Below the pieces are notes generated by a model, which was not told where the DNA came from, did not search any database, and was given only the letters and a program-made list of their open reading frames with translations. 64,000 nt of DNA from Murimonas intestini (lineage in GTDB: Bacteria > Bacillota > Clostridia > Lachnospirales > Lachnospiraceae): assembly GCF_024622195.1 (NCBI RefSeq), contig NZ_JANKBI010000012.1, forward strand, positions 123,923-187,922. Reading direction: 5' to 3'. This document shows, piece by piece, positions 1-8,704 of this stretch (its first letter is position 1; every line of letters begins with the position of its first letter). Position numbers and translations under genes: made by a program.

Positions 1-4
1 AGAG

Positions 5-1078
5 ATGGATACAATTAAAACATATCTGGAAAATATGTTTATGCAGCTGCCAAGGACGCCTGAGGTATTAAAGGCAAAAGAAGAGCTTCTGAGTATGATG
101 GAAGACAAGTACAATGAGCTTAAGGCGGAGGGGAAGACTGAGAATGAGGCCGTGGGTATCGTGATCTCAGAATTCGGAAATCTGGAAGAACTGGCGGCTG
201 AGCTGGGTATTAATGCATATGTCACCGGAAACCGCGGACAGAACCGGCAGGCATTCGGAGGAAATGATGACAGATATGACCAGGACAGAGAGAGCGGACG
301 GGAATATAATAGTGAAGGCTTTTATGTGACTATGGATGCTGCCACAGAGTTTATGGAGGAGCAGAGAAAATTTGGGATCAGGATAGGACTGGGAGTGCTT
401 ATGTGCATTTGTTCACCCATACTGCTTATTATTTTCGGGGGAATAGGGGATGATGACATCAACAATCTTCTCTCATGGATATCCTCAGGGCCGCTGCTTA
501 CCGTGGGGCTTGGGTTCTTGTTCCTGCTGATAGCCGCTGCTGTGGGTATTTTCATCTTCAGCGGACTGAGGATGAACAAATATGAATGCCTGAAAACTGA
601 AAAGTTTTATCTGGATTTTCAGACAGAATCATATGTGAGGGAACAGCAGGAGGAGTTTAAAGCCAGTTTCACAGTCTGCCTTGTGCTTGGTGTGGTGCTG
701 TGTATCCTCAGTGTAGTGCCTGTATGTGTAGTTGCCCTTGTGCTGCCGGATGCTTCCATGAGTATCCTGGTGTGCGTGGCTGCGCTGCTTCTCCTTGTTG
801 GTGTCGGCGTCTGGCTCATTATCTATGCAGGTGTAAGAAATACCGGTTACAAGGTGCTTCTGCAGGAGGATGAGTATGATTATAAAAAAAAAGAGAAAAG
901 CAGGCTGATTGAGGCGGTCTCAAGTGTGTATTGGCCAGTCATTACATGTATCTATCTGGGCTACAGCTTTATCACCGGACGTTGGGGAAGCTCATGGATG
1001 ATATGGGTAGTTGCAGGTGTCCTGTACGGGGCGGTGGAAGGGATCCTGGGCGGAACAGGAAGCAGGAGAAGAAGATAG
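5..1078 (+). CDS. Membrane protein with N-terminal permease-prefix (HAAS-like) domain
   Basis: A 357-residue integral membrane protein of unknown exact function. The first ~70 residues form a charged helical domain (LPRTPEVLKAKEELL, then a repeating ISEFGNLEELAAELG pattern) that is typical of the HAAS / permease prefix domain found in proteins encoded next to PadR-type regulators. After a polar linker there are about five or six hydrophobic segments, near residues 124-148, 158-186, 226-250, 254-278 and 310-345. The ATG lies four bases from the window edge, so its ribosome site is out of view, but the length and domain suggest the true start. A PadR regulator just upstream is expected from family knowledge but not visible. 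Confidence 0.75.
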   Translation: MDTIKTYLENMFMQLPRTPEVLKAKEELLSMMEDKYNELKAEGKTENEAVGIVISEFGNLEELAAELGINAYVTGNRGQNRQAFGGNDDRYDQDRESGREYNSEGFYVTMDAATEFMEEQRKFGIRIGLGVLMCICSPILLIIFGGIGDDDINNLLSWISSGPLLTVGLGFLFLLIAAAVGIFIFSGLRMNKYECLKTEKFYLDFQTESYVREQQEEFKASFTVCLVLGVVLCILSVVPVCVVALVLPDASMSILVCVAALLLLVGVGVWLIIYAGVRNTGYKVLLQEDEYDYKKKEKSRLIEAVSSVYWPVITCIYLGYSFITGRWGSSWMIWVVAGVLYGAVEGILGGTGSRRRR

Positions 1079-1125
1079 AATTATATAGATAAATATTAAT
1101 AGAAACATTAGAACAGACATTTAAA

Positions 1126-1176
1126 CAAACAGACCATCCGGCAGGATTATACCTCTGCCGGATGGTCTGTTTGTTC
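1126..1176 (+). terminator. Intrinsic terminator
   Basis: A long GC-rich hairpin with arms ACAGACCATCCGGCAG and CTGCCGGATGGTCTGT, followed by TTTGTT. It ends the transcript of the membrane protein upstream. Confidence 0.85.
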
Positions 1177-1300
1177 TGCAGGCAGCAGCAGTTTTCTGTA
1201 ACAGTTTTCTGCTTAAAATATGCAGCACCCATTTCCTTTCCAGGATATTTATGTTAAAATGTACCCATTAGTTGGAATATTGTAACAGAGGAGAAGAAGA

Positions 1301-3256
1301 ATGATAAAAGCAGTAGTATTCGATATGGACGGTGTACTCTTTGACACAGAGCGGATCTGTCTGGAGGCCTGGAATGAGGCGGCCATCCTGATGGAGGAGG
1401 CTCCCGGGGATATTGAGGCATCGCTTAAAGATTGCATTGGACTGAACAGAAATGATACGCAGCTGTATTTCCAGGAGAAGTACGGAGAGGATTTTGATTA
1501 TGACAGGTTCAGGCAGCTGAACTCGAAAGCTTTTGGGGAGATAATAGCAAGGGACGGACTTCCTGTAAAGGACGGAGTATATGAAATACTGGAATATCTG
1601 AAAAAGGCCGGGACAAGGATTGCCCTGGCCAGTTCTTCGCGCAGGGTAAGCGTGCTGGGGCATCTGAAGGAAGCTGGGATCACAGATTATTTTGAAGCGG
1701 TAGTGACAGGTGATATGGTAGAGCACAGCAAACCGGACCCGGAGATATACAGAATGGCCTGCGAGAGCCTGGGGCTGCCGCCCTGTGAGGTAATGGCGGT
1801 AGAGGATTCTCCGAATGGTATACGGTCTGCAGCGGCAGCAGGAATGAAGGCTGTCATGGTGCCGGATCTTGTCCAGCCGGATGAAGAGATATCGCAGCTT
1901 CTCTATCTTAAATGTGATTCTCTGCTGGGAATTGTGGATTATCTGAAAAAATATAAGACGTATGTGGAAATACTGGACAGGGAGCTGATCCCGGCAATGG
2001 GATGTACGGAGCCGATAGCTGTTGCGTATTGCGCCGCCTGTGCAAGAGAGCTGCTTCAGAAGAGGCCCGAGAAGGTCCGCATCATGGCCAGCGGCAATAT
2101 AATTAAAAATGTAAAGAGTGTGATCGTGCCGAATACAAACGGGCAGAAGGGGCTGGAAGCAGCGGCGGCAGTGGGTATCATCGCAGGAGATGCAGCCCGC
2201 CAGCTGGAAGTGATAGCAGACGTGAGCCAGGAAGAAAAGGAGGAACTTGCCGGATATCTAAAAGAGGCTGATATATGGGTGGAGCCTGCTGATAACGGTT
2301 TTGTCCTGGATATTACAGTGGAGGTCTTCTGTCAGGGGGATTCAGCCAGTGTCAGGATTGTAAATGAACATACAAATATCGTGCGCAAGGAGAGAAATGG
2401 GGAAATATTATTTAATAAGGATCCCGAAGGCTGTGCAGAAAATGATAAGGAAGAGGACTGCCCCGATTATGGTCTGCTGAATATAGAGGATATCTGCAGG
2501 TTTGCAGAAAAGGCGGATCTGGATGATGTGAGGCCTGTATTGAAGCGGCAGATAGAGTGCAATACTGCCATATCGGCGGAAGGCATCCGCGGGGACTATG
2601 GAGCAAATATTGGTTCCGTTCTGCTCCAGGCTTATGGTGACAACATACATATCAGAGCCAAGGCTGTGGCAGCTGCAGGTTCGGATGCCAGGATGAATGG
2701 CTGTGAACTGCCTGTGGTCATTAATTCAGGGAGCGGTAACCAGGGGATGACGGCATCACTTCCTGTGATAGAATATGCCAGGGAATATGGAGTGGATGAT
2801 GATACACTGTACAGGGCGCTGCTGGTGTCGAATCTGAGCACTATCCATCAGAAGTCCCATATCGGCAGACTTTCCGCCTACTGCGGAGCTGTCAGCGCCG
2901 GAGCCGGAGCAGGGGCGGGAATCGCCTGGCTGCTGGGGGGCGGCTACAGGGAAGTGGCCCATACGATCGTAAATGCGCTTGCCATAACCTCAGGGATCGT
3001 GTGCGACGGTGCCAAGCCTTCCTGTGCCGCAAAGATAGCGGCAGCCGTGGATGCCGGGATACTGGGGTATGAGATGTATATTCATGGGCAGCAGTTCTAT
3101 GGAGGTGACGGTGTTATTTCAAAGGGTATTGAGAATACTATAAATAATATCGGGCGCCTGGGCAAGGAAGGTATGAAAGAGACAGACAGGGAGATCATAC
3201 AAATTATGACAGCAGGACGGGAATTGCAGAAGGATGACAAAAGTGGAAAAGAATGA
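1301..3256 (+). CDS. Fused HAD phosphatase / L-cysteine desulfidase (UPF0597, CyuA-like)
   Basis: One uninterrupted 651-residue frame carries two enzymes. Residues 1 to ~218 are a HAD-superfamily hydrolase of the beta-phosphoglucomutase type, with the nucleophile motif DMDGV (Asp8, Asp10), the motif II region ALASSS and the acidic motif VEDSPNG. Residues ~222-651 match the UPF0597 / L-cysteine desulfidase family, which releases sulfide, ammonia and pyruvate from cysteine with an Fe-S cluster. The conserved GCTEP (Cys235) and CDGAKPSC (Cys568, Cys575) motifs that supply cluster ligands are present. The start has a good ribosome site (GAGGAGAAGA). The two domains are usually separate proteins; the HAD substrate is unknown. 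The MATE gene overlaps its last 23 bases. Confidence 0.85.
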   Translation: MIKAVVFDMDGVLFDTERICLEAWNEAAILMEEAPGDIEASLKDCIGLNRNDTQLYFQEKYGEDFDYDRFRQLNSKAFGEIIARDGLPVKDGVYEILEYLKKAGTRIALASSSRRVSVLGHLKEAGITDYFEAVVTGDMVEHSKPDPEIYRMACESLGLPPCEVMAVEDSPNGIRSAAAAGMKAVMVPDLVQPDEEISQLLYLKCDSLLGIVDYLKKYKTYVEILDRELIPAMGCTEPIAVAYCAACARELLQKRPEKVRIMASGNIIKNVKSVIVPNTNGQKGLEAAAAVGIIAGDAARQLEVIADVSQEEKEELAGYLKEADIWVEPADNGFVLDITVEVFCQGDSASVRIVNEHTNIVRKERNGEILFNKDPEGCAENDKEEDCPDYGLLNIEDICRFAEKADLDDVRPVLKRQIECNTAISAEGIRGDYGANIGSVLLQAYGDNIHIRAKAVAAAGSDARMNGCELPVVINSGSGNQGMTASLPVIEYAREYGVDDDTLYRALLVSNLSTIHQKSHIGRLSAYCGAVSAGAGAGAGIAWLLGGGYREVAHTIVNALAITSGIVCDGAKPSCAAKIAAAVDAGILGYEMYIHGQQFYGGDGVISKGIENTINNIGRLGKEGMKETDREIIQIMTAGRELQKDDKSGKE

Positions 3257-4622
3257 ATTTTTAGGTACAAAGAAAGTAGGAAGCCTGCTCTTAGAGCTGG
3301 CGCTTCCTGCGATCACTGCGCAGCTGGTGAATATGCTTTACAATATAGTGGACAGGATCTATCTGGGGCACATTGAGGATATAGGCCCCATGGCGCTGAC
3401 AGGCGTCGGGCTCTGCTTTCCCGTGATCATACTGATAACGGCGTTCAGCAACCTGATAGGTATGGGAGGGTCGCCTCAGGTGTCTATTAAGATGGGAAAG
3501 CAGGAAAAGGATGGCGCTGAAAAGATCCTTGGAGCCTGCTTTACCACTCTTCTGATACTATCAGCAGTGCTGACAGCCGTATTTTTGATATTTGGCAGGC
3601 AGCTTTTATTCTTATTCGGAGCCAGTGATAATACGATCCAGTATTCTCTTGATTATATGAACATTTATGTGTGCGGGACTGTATTTGTCATGATGGCTCT
3701 TGGGCTGAATCCGTTTATTTCAGCGCAGGGCTTTGCTAAGATCAGTATGATGACTACTCTTATAGGCGCAGTAGTGAATATTGTGCTGGACCCTGTCCTT
3801 ATATTTGGATTTGGGATGCAGGTGAAGGGAGCGGCTCTGGCTACTATCATTTCCCAGGGTGTATCCGCTGTCTGGGTCCTTCATTTCCTGACTGGCAAAA
3901 AGACGATTCTCAGGATCAGGAAACGGGACATGCTGGTTAAATCAAAGATTATTCTTCCTGTGCTGGCGCTGGGGTTGTCACCATTCATTATGACAAGTAC
4001 GGAGAGCCTTCTAAATATTGCATTTAACACATCGCTCCAGAAATACGGAGGTGATCTGGCAGTAGGAGCTATGACCATCATGAGCAGCGTTATGCAGATC
4101 ATCACACTGCCTACCCAGGGCCTGTCCCAGGGGGCGCAGCCGATCATCAGCTATAACTACGGCGCCGGGAAGCCTGACAGGGTGAAAAAGACGTTCAGGC
4201 TTCTGTTTATATGGTCCGTAGGGTACTGTGTCTTGTTCTGGGCTGTGAATATGACATTTCCGTGGCTGTTCCCATCTATATTTGCCAGCAGCCCGGAATT
4301 AAAGGAGATATCAGCGTGGGCAGCCAGGATCTATCTGGGGGCAGGCTTTATACTTGGCGTGCAGTTCTCATGCCAGCAGACCTTTATCGCGCTGGGAGAG
4401 GCCAAGATATCCCTCTTCCTTGCGCTTCTGCGGAAGATCATTCTGCTGATACCGCTGATCTATATCCTGCCTAACTTTTTTTCAGATAAGGTCTTTGCAG
4501 TATTTCTGGCGGAGCCGGTGGCAGACATGCTGGCTGCGCTTACCACCTTCAGCCTGTTCATATGGAGGTTTGGAAAGCTGATGAAGCAGATAGAAAAGCG
4601 CCATGCGGCTGCATCCATTTAA
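3234..4622 (+). CDS. MATE family efflux transporter (first of two)
   Basis: A 462-residue multidrug and toxic compound extrusion protein with about twelve membrane segments, expected to export cationic compounds driven by Na+ or H+. Family signs are the N-terminal LALPAITAQLVNMLYNIVDRIYLGHI segment type, the GxGGSPQVSIKMG loop near residue 80 and the mirrored second half QGLSQGAQPIISYNYGAG near residue 300. It starts inside the end of the upstream fusion gene and is followed 60 bases later by a related MATE gene, so the three genes are probably co-transcribed. Substrate unknown. Confidence 0.9.
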   Translation: MTKVEKNEFLGTKKVGSLLLELALPAITAQLVNMLYNIVDRIYLGHIEDIGPMALTGVGLCFPVIILITAFSNLIGMGGSPQVSIKMGKQEKDGAEKILGACFTTLLILSAVLTAVFLIFGRQLLFLFGASDNTIQYSLDYMNIYVCGTVFVMMALGLNPFISAQGFAKISMMTTLIGAVVNIVLDPVLIFGFGMQVKGAALATIISQGVSAVWVLHFLTGKKTILRIRKRDMLVKSKIILPVLALGLSPFIMTSTESLLNIAFNTSLQKYGGDLAVGAMTIMSSVMQIITLPTQGLSQGAQPIISYNYGAGKPDRVKKTFRLLFIWSVGYCVLFWAVNMTFPWLFPSIFASSPELKEISAWAARIYLGAGFILGVQFSCQQTFIALGEAKISLFLALLRKIILLIPLIYILPNFFSDKVFAVFLAEPVADMLAALTTFSLFIWRFGKLMKQIEKRHAAASI

Positions 4623-4682
4623 AATCGCATCAGGTGATAGAAGAGTTACAATATTACAGTCAAAGGGAACTTGGAAAGAAAT

Positions 4683-6056
4683 ATGGAAAAAGAAAACAGG
4701 CTGGGGACGGAGGATGTAAGGAAGCTGGTGCTGAGCCTTGCAATACCGTCCATGCTGGCACAATTTATTAATGTCCTGTACAGCGTGGTAGACCGTATGT
4801 ACATTGGAAATATTGCGGAAACAGGTGAAATGGCTCTTGCGGGAGTGGGCGTATGCGGTCCGCTGATTGCTCTTATATCGGCATTTGCTTCTTTTATAGG
4901 AGTGGGAGGTTCGCCTCTTATGAGCATCAGGCTGGGAGAGCAGAAAATAGAAAGGGCCAGGCAGATACTGGCAAACAGCTTTCTCATGCTGTCTGTGATA
5001 TCAGTGGGTACGACAGGAATTATATTTCTTGTGAAGGACAAGCTGCTCATGGCTTTTGGCGCAAGTGCGGCCACATTTACATATGCGGATGATTATTTCA
5101 CGATCTATCTTCTGGGCACCATATTTGCCCTGCTGTCTATCGGCATGAACCAGTTTATCATAGCGCAGGGATATGCAAAGACAGCTATGGCATCTGTAGT
5201 GATAGGGGCAGTTCTGAATCTGGCTCTGGACCCTCTCTTTATTTTTGTATTTGGGATGGGGGTGAAGGGGGCGGCATACGCAACTGTATTCTCACAGTTT
5301 GTGTCATGTGTGTATGTGCTCTTAGTGCTGTTTGGAAAGAAGATACCAGTGCGCATTACCTTTAAAGGCTATTCCTGGAGCGTTATGAAGCAGATCGCTT
5401 TTCTGGGATTTACTCCTTTTATTATTATTGTAATGGACAATGTGATCCTGCTGGCTCTCAATGCCACTCTTCAGGGATACGGGGGAGCAGGCAGGGGAGA
5501 TATGCTTGTGACGTGTTCCACAATTGTCCAGAGCTTTATGCTGATCGTTACCATGCCGCTTGGAGGCATTACCTCAGGGACACAGACGATTCTGGGGTAT
5601 AACTATGGGGCGCGGCGCTCAGGACGGGTCCGGTCAGCAGAAAAATATATCGTTCTGCTCTGCCTGGCCTTTACCACGGTCATGTTCATTGCAGCCCAGA
5701 CCTGCTCCGGGTATTTTGTGCGGATATTTACAAAGAATGAAGAATATATCAGTTTTGCTTCACAGGCTATTAAGATATATACCCTGGGTATTATGCCGCT
5801 GGCCTTCCAGTATGCGTTTGTAGATGGTTTTACAGGCATGGGCATAGCGAAACTGGCAATACCTCTTTCTATGATGAGGAAGGTCATCTTTCTGGCGGGC
5901 GTATTTTTGATACCTGTCTTTTCTGTCATAGAGAATATCTTTTATGCCGAACCGTTAACGGACTTTATTAGTGCCATAATCACATCGGCATGTTACTTTA
6001 TAATGATCGGAAAAGTATTGAGGCAGAGAGAACTTCTGCAGGAAGGGCGGGCATAG
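4683..6056 (+). CDS. MATE family efflux transporter (second of two)
   Basis: A 457-residue MATE exporter, clearly a paralogue of the preceding one: same NVLYSVVDRMYIGNI opening, GVGGSPLMSIRLGEQ loop and GGITSGTQTILGYNYGARR motif in the second half. The ATG at 4683 has GGAAAG just upstream and is preferred; an in-frame TTG twelve bases earlier is possible. The two copies differ throughout, so this is an old tandem duplication rather than a recent one. Substrate unknown. Confidence 0.9.
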   Translation: MEKENRLGTEDVRKLVLSLAIPSMLAQFINVLYSVVDRMYIGNIAETGEMALAGVGVCGPLIALISAFASFIGVGGSPLMSIRLGEQKIERARQILANSFLMLSVISVGTTGIIFLVKDKLLMAFGASAATFTYADDYFTIYLLGTIFALLSIGMNQFIIAQGYAKTAMASVVIGAVLNLALDPLFIFVFGMGVKGAAYATVFSQFVSCVYVLLVLFGKKIPVRITFKGYSWSVMKQIAFLGFTPFIIIVMDNVILLALNATLQGYGGAGRGDMLVTCSTIVQSFMLIVTMPLGGITSGTQTILGYNYGARRSGRVRSAEKYIVLLCLAFTTVMFIAAQTCSGYFVRIFTKNEEYISFASQAIKIYTLGIMPLAFQYAFVDGFTGMGIAKLAIPLSMMRKVIFLAGVFLIPVFSVIENIFYAEPLTDFISAIITSACYFIMIGKVLRQRELLQEGRA

Positions 6057-6057
6057 T

Positions 6058-6936
6058 ATGTGGGTTTTATTTGCGTTTGGATCAGCTTTTTTTGCCGGGA
6101 TCACAGCGATTCTTGCTAAGCTTGGGATTGAAGATACAGATTCCTACCTTGTCACGGCACTGCGTACTGTGGTGGTGGTGATATTTGCCTGGATCATGGT
6201 CTTCTTAGTGGGATCCCAGAACACTATAGGGGATATCAGCGCGAAGACTTTAGTATTCCTCATCCTTTCAGGGCTGGCCACGGGAGCTTCCTGGCTGTGC
6301 TATTTCAAAGCGCTGCAGATCGGTGATGTGAATAAGGTGGTGCCGATCGATAAATCAAGTACAGTACTTACCATGCTGCTGGCGTTTATATTTCTTGGAG
6401 AGAGTCTGACTGTCGTGAAGGCAGCTGCAATGGCGTGCATAGGCGGAGGCACTTATCTCATGATTGAGCGCCGGGAACAGGACAAAGTATCACCAGGACA
6501 AAGGTCAGGAGGTTCAGGCAGGGGATGGCTGTTCTATGCAGCCGGATCTGCCATATTCGCCAGCCTGACTGCCATCCTTGGCAAAGTGGGGATCAGCGGT
6601 GTGGAATCTAACCTGGGTACGGCTATCAGGACAGTAGTAGTGCTTATCATGGCGTGGCTTCTTGTGCTGGGGCTGGGAAAGCAGAAAGGCATCGGAAAGA
6701 TCGGGCGCAGATCCTGGCTGTTTATCCTGCTGTCAGGACTTACCACGGGGCTGTCATGGCTCTGCTATTACAGGGCGCTGCAGGACGGCGACGCCAGCGT
6801 GGTGGTACCCATAGATAAACTGAGCATCCTTGTAACAGTAGTTTTTGCAGGGATCGTGCTGAAAGAAGAAATGAAGAAAAAATCTATCCTGGGACTGTCG
6901 CTTGTGGTCCTGGGGACCTTGGCGCTTTTGATCTAA
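6058..6936 (+). CDS. EamA-family drug/metabolite transporter
   Basis: A 292-residue inner membrane protein built of two repeated EamA domains (residues ~1-138 and ~155-292), each with about five helices. The halves can be aligned by eye: FASLTAILGKVGI with FAGITAILAKLGI, and TTGLSWLCYYRALQDGDASVVVPIDK with ATGASWLCYFKALQIGDVNKVVPIDK. The family exports amino acids, nucleosides or drugs; the substrate cannot be read here. The ATG lies one base after the stop of the MATE gene, so the two are translationally coupled. Confidence 0.9.
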   Translation: MWVLFAFGSAFFAGITAILAKLGIEDTDSYLVTALRTVVVVIFAWIMVFLVGSQNTIGDISAKTLVFLILSGLATGASWLCYFKALQIGDVNKVVPIDKSSTVLTMLLAFIFLGESLTVVKAAAMACIGGGTYLMIERREQDKVSPGQRSGGSGRGWLFYAAGSAIFASLTAILGKVGISGVESNLGTAIRTVVVLIMAWLLVLGLGKQKGIGKIGRRSWLFILLSGLTTGLSWLCYYRALQDGDASVVVPIDKLSILVTVVFAGIVLKEEMKKKSILGLSLVVLGTLALLI

Positions 6937-6973
6937 GTACAGGCAGTTGTTCAGTATCTGCGCACAGAAATAT

Positions 6974-7117
6974 CGTTACTGTTCACTCCGTGACCAGTAA
7001 CACGCTCCGCGATGCACAGAAACGGCAAAAACCGCCGTTTCGCGCTGCAACCCTCGGTATTTTCGTGCAAATATGCACGAAAATACTTCGCGGGATGGTG
7101 ACGTGTGAACAGTAACG
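6974..7117 (+). mobile_element. MITE-like palindromic repeat, complete copy with target duplication
   Basis: A 144-bp non-coding element with 13-bp perfect terminal inverted repeats, CGTTACTGTTCAC (6974-6986) and GTGAACAGTAACG (7105-7117). It is flanked by the direct repeat AAATAT (6968-6973 and 7118-7123), as expected of a transposition footprint. Inside are smaller palindromes (AACGG/CCGTT and ATTTTCGTGC/GCACGAAAAT). Partial or internally deleted relatives lie at 40101, 53739, 56996, 59574 and 61207. Confidence 0.75.
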
Positions 7118-7121
7118 AAAT

Positions 7122-7180
7122 ATCCCCCGTCTATCCGGCTGATGTTTTTTCAGTACGGATAAACGGGGGATAATAATTTT
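7122..7180. terminator. Bidirectional intrinsic terminator
   Basis: Hairpin with arms ATCCCCCGTCTATCCG (7122-7137) and CGGATAAACGGGGGAT (7156-7171) followed by AATAATTTTTAG. It separates the EamA operon from the convergent small gene, whose stop codon starts at its edge. Confidence 0.75.
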
Positions 7181-7632
7181 TAGTTTATGGAGACAGAGAA
7201 CTGAACTGTGCTTTCCCGCAGAACATCTTTTGCAATATCCGTTGGCAGTCCATTGTAATTTCCATAGTAGTCAGAAAGGTCATCATTCCAGAACTGAATG
7301 ACTGTCTTTTTGAAGATGCAGTATTCAAAGCTTATCCCTGCCAGCGACCTGACTTTTGTCTGCTCAAACAGGGGATTGCCTGTAAAAGCATCCTCGTAAA
7401 GTTCTAATTCCGGTTTTTCAGACGGTCTGACATCGTCTTCCGTGGGGCCGAAGATAGTTGCTGTTAATGTGATTCCGCCGAAGTCGACGTTTTGAATGAG
7501 TAAGGCCTTAATAGCTTCAGATTTTTCCTGATTATCCACTAACATCAAATAATTGTACTGGCCCTCCGGAGTCTGATACAGCTCCTTTCTCTTACAATCG
7601 GTTTTAGCAGCAGGCAGACTGCAGTACTGCAT
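7180..7632 (-). CDS. Hypothetical protein, 150 residues
   Basis: A frame I do not recognise. It reads as a soluble, mixed alpha/beta, acidic protein without signal or membrane segment; aromatic residues cluster in the last third (FEYCIFKKTVIQFWNDDLSDYYGNY is typical). A sigma-A-like promoter sits upstream on the same strand (TTGAAG, 16 bases, TATACT at 7678-7673), which supports expression. No good ribosome site precedes the first ATG; the region before the in-frame Met30 could hold the real start, or the 5' end may be frame-shifted. Product uncertain. Confidence 0.5.
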   Translation of the reverse strand: MQYCSLPAAKTDCKRKELYQTPEGQYNYLMLVDNQEKSEAIKALLIQNVDFGGITLTATIFGPTEDDVRPSEKPELELYEDAFTGNPLFEQTKVRSLAGISFEYCIFKKTVIQFWNDDLSDYYGNYNGLPTDIAKDVLRESTVQFSVSIN

Positions 7633-7672
7633 GTACTGTGCTGCATAAAATAGTGGTAATTTCTTCTTTACC

Positions 7673-7700
7673 AGTATAGCATTATGAAAATTAACTTCAA
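7673..7700 (-). promoter_or_regulatory. Sigma-A promoter of the small hypothetical gene
   Basis: Reverse strand TTGAAG (7700-7695), 16-base spacer, TATACT (7678-7673), about 40 bases upstream of the first ATG. Confidence 0.55.
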
Positions 7701-7748
7701 TAGAATTTTGCGAATAACCAGTCTGGCTTGGCGAATAACGGAGGCTGC

Positions 7749-7790
7749 AAAAAAGTAAGGCTGCTGTGGATCACAGCAGCCTTACTTTTT
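7749..7790. terminator. Terminator overlapping the 3' end of the TetR gene
   Basis: A near-perfect palindrome, AAAAAGTAAGGCTGCTGTG / CACAGCAGCCTTACTTTTT, with U-runs on both strands. Its right arm encodes the last residues of the TetR-type regulator, whose stop codon (7771-7773) is at the loop. Confidence 0.8.
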
Positions 7791-8469
7791 CAGGGTCTAT
7801 ATCCAGTATGATATCAAATGCTTCGTAAAAACACTTATCTATTACGGCATTGGCTATACCGGCAAACCGGAATAAAGTTGTTACAGTACAGTATGAAATT
7901 GTGACAGACAGTCTGTACCACTCATCCTCAGAAAGCTTTTTATAGGTGTCTTTTTCATAATAGTGTATAAATAATTCACGTCTGCCGGCGGATTCCTGCA
8001 GCCGGAGGTTATAGATCATGCTCCTGGGGAAGGTGATATTGTGTTTTTCCAGGATCTCATCATAAAAGCTGTCATCTATTTCCGGCATGGTATTAGAGCT
8101 GGAAAAGATAGCATACATGGAAACCTTATTGGAAGCAGATGATTCACATTTAAAACGTCTGCTTTCGGGGGTGCTGTGTGTGGCGGTATTGATCAGAATA
8201 TCATAGGCAAAGAGGAAGGTCAGAGGGTCCTTTATATCCCGGCTCTGGAGCTCTTCCCAAATGCGTGCATGAAAATCCCTGTTGATTACCTGTATAATAT
8301 TATTAATATTCTTGAAATGGTAAGAAAGCAGGGAGGGCTGTGCCCCAATCCGTTTTGTGATCCCATTGACGCTTGCATTGAAATATCCCACTTCCCGAAA
8401 TTCTGCTTTTGCTGCTTCAAGCAGCAGTTCTTTTGTCTGCTGGCCTTTTTTCATTTTCTTTAATTCCAT
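7771..8469 (-). CDS. TetR-family transcriptional regulator
   Basis: A 232-residue regulator. Residues ~8-60 form the TetR helix-turn-helix: LLEAAKAEFREVGYFNASV, then ITKRIGAQPSLLSYHFKN, where SLLSYHF is the recognition helix region. The remaining ~170 residues are a helical ligand-binding and dimer domain without recognisable specificity. It is divergent from the DcuC-type gene across 235 bases that hold a perfect 17-bp palindrome, so it probably controls the URO-D/DcuC operon and itself. The ligand is unknown; a substrate or product of that operon is the natural guess. Confidence 0.85.
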   Translation of the reverse strand: MELKKMKKGQQTKELLLEAAKAEFREVGYFNASVNGITKRIGAQPSLLSYHFKNINNIIQVINRDFHARIWEELQSRDIKDPLTFLFAYDILINTATHSTPESRRFKCESSASNKVSMYAIFSSSNTMPEIDDSFYDEILEKHNITFPRSMIYNLRLQESAGRRELFIHYYEKDTYKKLSEDEWYRLSVTISYCTVTTLFRFAGIANAVIDKCFYEAFDIILDIDPEKVRLL

Positions 8470-8577
8470 TCTTTAAAATCTATACAGCCTCTGATAAATC
8501 ATAGCTGGTAAACTTTTACTGTACCCATTTTACACAATCCTGTGGGAATAATCAATAGGAGATAAAGAATAATATTG

Positions 8578-8617
8578 AATTATTTTTGAATTTTATTTAA
8601 AAAATTCAAAAATAATT
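8578..8617. promoter_or_regulatory. Operator-like perfect inverted repeat
   Basis: AATTATTTTTGAATTTT (8578-8594), six-base spacer, AAAATTCAAAAATAATT (8601-8617): 17 bp without a mismatch, between the TetR gene and the operon it probably controls. It is very AT-rich, so part of the symmetry could be low complexity, but length and perfection favour a regulator site. Confidence 0.65.
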
Positions 8618-8626
8618 ATAGAAATG

Positions 8627-8656
8627 CTTTCTTTTTCTTAGATCAGGTGATATAAT
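8627..8656 (+). promoter_or_regulatory. Promoter of the DcuC/URO-D operon
   Basis: TATAAT at 8651-8656, about 48 bases before the GTG start, with a weak T-rich -35 region near 8628-8633. The large palindrome lies immediately upstream, where it could block or position polymerase. Confidence 0.5.
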
Positions 8657-8704
8657 ACATTTAAAAATAATTACTAAAGTTTTAACACGAAAGGGGGATT
8701 TTTT

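Noticed and set aside
4671..4682. TTG start for the second MATE gene
   Set aside because: The ATG at 4683 has better spacing to GGAAAG; the extra four residues are not conserved-looking.
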